Positions 16,493-19,514 of a DNA stretch of 19,514 bases are shown piece by piece. The first letter of the stretch is position 1. Each line of letters starts with the position of its first letter. A program made the position numbers and the translations under genes. Under the pieces are notes generated by a model. It worked only from the letters and a program-made list of their open reading frames with translations. It did not search any database and was not told the DNA's origin. This stretch comes from CADCWK01 sp964244115 (lineage in GTDB: Bacteria > Chloroflexota > Chloroflexia > Thermomicrobiales > UBA6265), in the NCBI GenBank assembly GCA_964244115.1, contig CAXTHM010000069.1, positions 1 through 19,514 on the forward strand, in the 5' to 3' direction.

Positions 16493-17524
16493 CTACTCGG
16501 CGCGGCGAGCGAGCGTGTAGCGGTTCAGCCCCTGCTGGAGCGAGAGCGGGTCGTTCGGGTCGAAGTTGACGCCGCTGACGTTGGCGCCGTAGGGGATGTA
16601 GGCGATGTAGTCGGCCAGCGGGATGATCGGGACGTCGGTGGCGAGGATCCGCTGGATCTCGTAGTAGTACGGCGCACGGGCGTCCTGGCCGATCGCCTGG
16701 TCGCCCTCGTCGAGGAGCGTCTCGATCTCCGGGTTGACATAGCCCCAGAAGTTGACGCCGCCGCCCTCGCCGATCCGGGCGCAGAGGTTGGCCGGGTCCG
16801 GCCCCTGGAAGCCGCCGATCAGCGCCAGGTCGAAGTCGCCGGCCTCGAGCCGCTCGGCCCAGGCGCCGATCTCCAGCGAGACCAGGTTGACGTCGATCCC
16901 GATCGCCGAGAGCTGCTCCCGGAGCACTGTCGAGACGTCGACGTACTGGGGCGAGGCGTTGAAGTGGAGGAAGTCCAGCGAGAAGCGGGTGTCACCGTTG
17001 AGCGGGAAGCCGGCGGCATCGAGGGCGGCGTTGGCGGCGTCGATGTCCATCGCCGGCGTGGCGGCGTCCGGCTCCGGGTTGGAGGCCCAGGCGATCGCGG
17101 GCGGGTAGTACGTCGTCGCCGGGGCGCTGTAGCCGCCGAGCGCGGTCGCGACGATCTGGTCGCGGTCGATTGCCTGCGCAATCGCCTTACGGACCTCGGG
17201 CGTCGAGAACGTCGGCCGGGTGACGTTGAAGCCGATGTAGTACGGGCTCGGGTAGGCCTTCTCGGCCACGATCAGGTCCGGGTTGGACTGGGCGCTCGGG
17301 ATCTCGGCATTCGGCATGCTCGGCGCGACCTGGGCGTCGATCTCGCCGTTGAGCAGCGCCTGGTAGGCGGTGTTGGCGTCCGGGATGATCTGGAAGATCA
17401 GCCGGTCGAGGTACGGTCCCTCGCCCCAGTAGTCGAGGTTGGCGTCCAGCTCGATCGCCTGGCCAGGGGTGTAGGAGGAGAACTTGAACGGGCCCGAGCC
17501 GATAACGAGCAGTCCTATGACGTC
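16493..17524 (-). pseudogene. 5'-truncated peptide/solute-binding protein (SBP family 5) of the ABC operon
   Basis: The open frame from a TAG at 17525-17527 to the stop at 16493 encodes 343 residues that match the C-terminal two thirds of a family-5 extracellular solute-binding lipoprotein. Recognisable parts are IGSGPFKFSSYTPGQ, YWGEGPYLDRLIFQIIPD, the family segment YYIGFNVTRPTFSTPEVRKA and IAQAIDRDQIV, and a C terminus ending RYTLARRAE. The signal peptide, lipobox and about 190-220 N-terminal residues are missing. No stop or frameshift interrupts the rest, and the next gene is in normal operon position, so the loss looks recent or artefactual. Homology begins at about 17505. The only internal ATG of note is at 17317, which would give a useless 274-residue piece with no export signal. 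Substrate is unknown (peptides are the family default). Confidence 0.8.
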
Positions 17525-17546
17525 CTAGGTCGGGCCGTGCCGTGCC

Positions 17547-18185
17547 GTGCTTGAGCTCACGTTGCTGCCTGGCGAGGAGATCTCAGAGGGCACCCTGGCG
17601 GTTGTCCACGGGATTGGGCGGGCGGCGGTCCGGGCGGCACTGATCCGGCTCGCCCACGACCGGCTGGTCGAGGTTGTCCCACGCCGTTGCTACGTCGTTG
17701 CGCCGATCACCTTCAAGCGGACGGCCGATGTCTTCGGATTCCGGATGGTGCTGGAGCCAGCCGCGGCCCGGCTCGCCGCTGACCACGCCACCGACGATCA
17801 GATCGCCGAACTCTGTTCGCTGAACGCCGCCTGCGTCCGGCCGGACAGCCAGGACACCCTCGGTGCGCAGCGCCAGGCGAACAATCGCTTCCACCTCGCC
17901 CTTGCCCAGACCGTCGGCAACGATCGCCTGACCGAGAACGTCAGCGGTCTGCTCGACGAGCTCGAACAGGTGCTGTACCTGCCGCAGCTGTCCCATGTCC
18001 GGGACCGGGTGATCGCGATCCCGGACGAGCACGGCGCCGTCGTCGATGCGATCGCCACCCGGGACGGCGAGCGGGCGGGCAACGCCATGACCAGCCACAT
18101 CGAGCCGAACATGTGCAGCGTCTCCAGGGTGCTGATCGACACGTCCGAGATTGCGCCGATCAACCTCGCCGGGAATGGCCGCTGA
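17547..18185 (+). CDS. GntR/FCD family transcriptional regulator, N-terminally truncated
   Basis: This encodes 212 residues from a GTG codon: the rear part of a winged helix (LPGEEISEGTLA, then GRAAVRAALIRLAHDRLVEV, then a VAPI wing) followed by an FCD ligand-binding domain (about 55-195). Candidate metal-binding residues in FCD are in RFHLALAQ, DEHGAVVDAI and TSHIEPN. The first helix of the DNA-binding domain is missing: recognisable sequence begins with RAVLEL at 17541, and an in-frame TAG lies at 17526-17528. No ribosome site precedes the GTG. FCD regulators commonly sit divergent to a transporter operon such as the one here, so it was probably the operon's regulator. The present gene may not make a working DNA-binding protein. 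Confidence 0.75.
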   Translation: MLELTLLPGEEISEGTLAVVHGIGRAAVRAALIRLAHDRLVEVVPRRCYVVAPITFKRTADVFGFRMVLEPAAARLAADHATDDQIAELCSLNAACVRPDSQDTLGAQRQANNRFHLALAQTVGNDRLTENVSGLLDELEQVLYLPQLSHVRDRVIAIPDEHGAVVDAIATRDGERAGNAMTSHIEPNMCSVSRVLIDTSEIAPINLAGNGR

Positions 18186-18307
18186 GACGCCTTGCCCGCT
18201 TTCCGGTCCCGACTGGACCCGCCGCCAACTACCCCTTCACGGGCGGTCAGCCACCGCGTGATACGGAATCCGGGTTGACGCCTGGTGCGTGACCGCAGGT
18301 GCGTATT

Positions 18308-18415
18308 GCTCCCCTCTCTGGGCACCTGGGAGCCGCAGCGAAGCGAGAGCCGCGTCAGCGGGTGAGCGAGCAGATGAGCCGGAGAGGGGCTGGGGGAGCG
18401 GTCTGCTCCGCCACC
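18308..18415 (+). repeat. Intergenic hairpin repeat, copy C, between the regulator and the surface-protein gene
   Basis: This is the best match to copy B (5287-5397, opposite orientation): shared blocks are GGGAGCCGCAGCG, AGCGAGAGCCGC, GGGTGAGCGAGC and the terminal GGGGGAGCGGTCTGCTCCGCC then ACC. The GGAGAGGGG arm at 18380-18389 can pair with CCCCTCTC at 18311-18318. Two copies this similar about 13 kb apart point to a dispersed repeat family rather than chance. Confidence 0.75.
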
Positions 18416-18472
18416 GAGGGGGCACGGGTCCACCGACCGTTTACCCGGATTCGGCGTGAATCAGATGAATCG

Positions 18473-19514
18473 TCATCGCGAGCGTCGGCGAGCCGGGTTC
18501 GCCATCAACCGGCGGGACGCCAGGACGATCGCGGTCAGGAGCAGCGACAGCGCCAGCAGGATCGCCGGGAGCGGGAGGGTGGATGTCGGACCAACCCCAC
18601 CCCCCGTGTCTGGCAGCGTCGTGATCGCCGCGTTCGATGAACTCGATACGAGGGAACCGGTGCCATTCGACGCAACCGACGACCGGGACGGCTCGACGGA
18701 TGGGTTGTCAGACGACGGCGCGGACGCGGAGCTCGACGCCACCGCCACCGGTGATGCCGACGCGGTCTCCGATGGTTCGGCTGACGGCGACGCGACGTCG
18801 GCGATCTGATTGACGAGCGTGATCGTCGAGACCGGCTGGTCCGGATCTAGGATCAGGCGAAGGGGGGCGATCGGGACGAAGCCCGCCGCGGTGACGGACT
18901 GCGAGAGCGTTCCGGCTCCCGGCGTCGCCGTCAGGACGACAGTCCCGGCGTCACCGGTCGCCTGGGCCGCCATGAGGGCGTTGACGACGCCATCGAGGTC
19001 ACAGCCGCTGACCGTCGGGCCGGCGTCCGGGTTCCAGGTCAGGCAGACCGGCGAGAGCGGGTCGCCATCGGCATCCTCGACCTGGATGCGCAGCTCGACC
19101 GTCGGTTGGTCCGAGGGAGACGGCGCGGTACTGGGTAGCGGTGACGACGCGTTGGACGGTCCGGACGACGGACTGGCCGAGGCGCCAGGGGACGGGTCGG
19201 GGGAGCCGGTTGCAGATGGCGACGGACTCGAGGATTTCGACGCTGCCGGTGAAGCCGAGTCCGCCGGCGAGGGCGAGGCTGATGCCGATGTCGACGGGTC
19301 GTCGCTCGGAGAGGTGGTTGCCGAAGGAGAGGCACTGGCGGAGCCTGACGGAGCGTCGCTCGCTGATTCGATCGCGGATGGCGATGCCGTCAGCGACTCG
19401 CTGGCCGACGCCGAAGCGGATTGACTGGCCGTCGGGAATGCCGACTCGACGGGGTCGGGCGACTCGACGGGGTCGGGCGACTCGACGGGGTCGGGCGACT
19501 CGACGGGGTCGGGC
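18473..19514 (-). CDS. LPxTG-anchored Ser/Pro-rich surface protein, partial (N terminus beyond window)
   Basis: The frame is open from the window edge to a TGA at 18473 and encodes at least 346 C-terminal residues. In order: four ESPDPV repeats at the edge, a long Ser/Ala/Pro/Thr stalk (about 19100-19440), a beta-rich domain with two Cys (VCLTWN and SGCDLDG; about 18830-19110) that resembles SpaA/prealbumin-type domains of Chloroflexi surface proteins, a second Ser-rich stalk, then a sorting signal: LPDTG (18602-18616), the hydrophobic segment LPLPAILLALSLLLTAIVLA and a basic tail RRLMANPARRRSR. A sortase should cut LPDTG and attach the protein to the cell wall, implying a Gram-positive-type envelope. 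A shorter start at 18973 is only an internal Met in the beta-rich domain. No sortase gene is in the window. Confidence 0.75.
   Translation of the reverse strand, partial: PDPVESPDPVESPDPVESPDPVESAFPTASQSASASASESLTASPSAIESASDAPSGSASASPSATTSPSDDPSTSASASPSPADSASPAASKSSSPSPSATGSPDPSPGASASPSSGPSNASSPLPSTAPSPSDQPTVELRIQVEDADGDPLSPVCLTWNPDAGPTVSGCDLDGVVNALMAAQATGDAGTVVLTATPGAGTLSQSVTAAGFVPIAPLRLILDPDQPVSTITLVNQIADVASPSAEPSETASASPVAVASSSASAPSSDNPSVEPSRSSVASNGTGSLVSSSSNAAITTLPDTGGGVGPTSTLPLPAILLALSLLLTAIVLASRRLMANPARRRSR
19443..19514 (+). repeat. Four perfect 18-bp tandem repeats at the window edge
   Basis: The unit GACTCGACGGGGTCGGGC occurs four times without a mismatch (starts 19443, 19461, 19479, 19497), ending exactly on the last base. 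On the coding (minus) strand each unit is six codons and gives ESPDPV. The array continues beyond the window by an unknown number of copies. Confidence 0.9.

Noticed and set aside
15842..17554. A 570-codon plus-strand frame opposite the binding protein and permease
   Set aside because: It is an antisense shadow with a Val/Asp/Arg-rich translation and no signature.
18810..19424. A 204-codon acidic plus-strand frame near the window end
   Set aside because: It is the complement of the Ser/Pro-rich stalk of the surface protein. The minus-strand reading has LPxTG, a membrane segment and a basic tail, which the plus strand cannot match.
19443..19514. A CRISPR array
   Set aside because: The repeats are directly adjacent 18-bp units without spacers and are in frame with a protein stalk. 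No cas gene is present.

Overview
This window is very GC-rich, compact bacterial DNA, most likely from a Chloroflexota member of the Thermomicrobia/Sphaerobacter type. That assignment is an inference from four points: a rhamnose cassette built around a fused aldolase-dehydrogenase, a secreted SH3/nuclease-like/beta-domain protein of a kind I associate with that group, a cell-wall sorting (LPxTG) signal in a GC-rich genome, and long antisense open frames typical of high GC. No rRNA, tRNA or CRISPR array was seen.

Layout. (1) 97-5228, minus strand: an L-rhamnose catabolic operon transcribed kinase (rhaB), isomerase (rhaI), then a bifunctional rhamnulose-1-phosphate aldolase / short-chain dehydrogenase (rhaEW). 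Together they take L-rhamnose to rhamnulose, rhamnulose-1-P, then dihydroxyacetone phosphate plus lactaldehyde, which the dehydrogenase half oxidises or reduces. A promoter-like sequence lies at 5426-5454. (2) 5486-6547, minus: a polytopic flippase-like (lysylphosphatidylglycerol synthase TM-region family) membrane protein. (3) 6784-8370, plus: a secreted multidomain protein. (4) 8803-9279, minus: an unrecognised 158-residue acidic protein, divergent from (5) 9489-10088, plus: an NADPH-dependent FMN reductase-like flavoprotein with a good sigma70-type promoter. (6) 10666-11883, minus: RtcB RNA ligase, standing alone. (7) 12503-17524, minus: a dipeptide/oligopeptide ABC transporter operon (substrate-binding protein, two permeases, two ATPases), tightly coupled by 1-4 base overlaps, whose binding-protein gene has lost its 5' part. 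(8) 17547-18185, plus: a GntR/FCD regulator that has also lost its 5' end. (9) 18473-19514, minus: the C-terminal part of a Ser/Pro-rich, LPxTG-anchored surface protein that runs off the window inside an 18-bp tandem repeat.

The two most unusual things are the junction at about 17505-17540, where two divergent genes are both cut off at their 5' ends and fused head to head (a deletion that would have removed the shared control region, or an assembly chimera), and a family of imperfect intergenic repeats of about 40-110 bp. Members of that family lie at 2302-2376, 5287-5397, 8750-8797, 12336-12431 and 18308-18415, with a related palindrome at 10609-10636. They share a hairpin with arms near CCCCTCTCC / GGAGAGGGG and a conserved flank ending in GGTCTGCTCCGCCACC.
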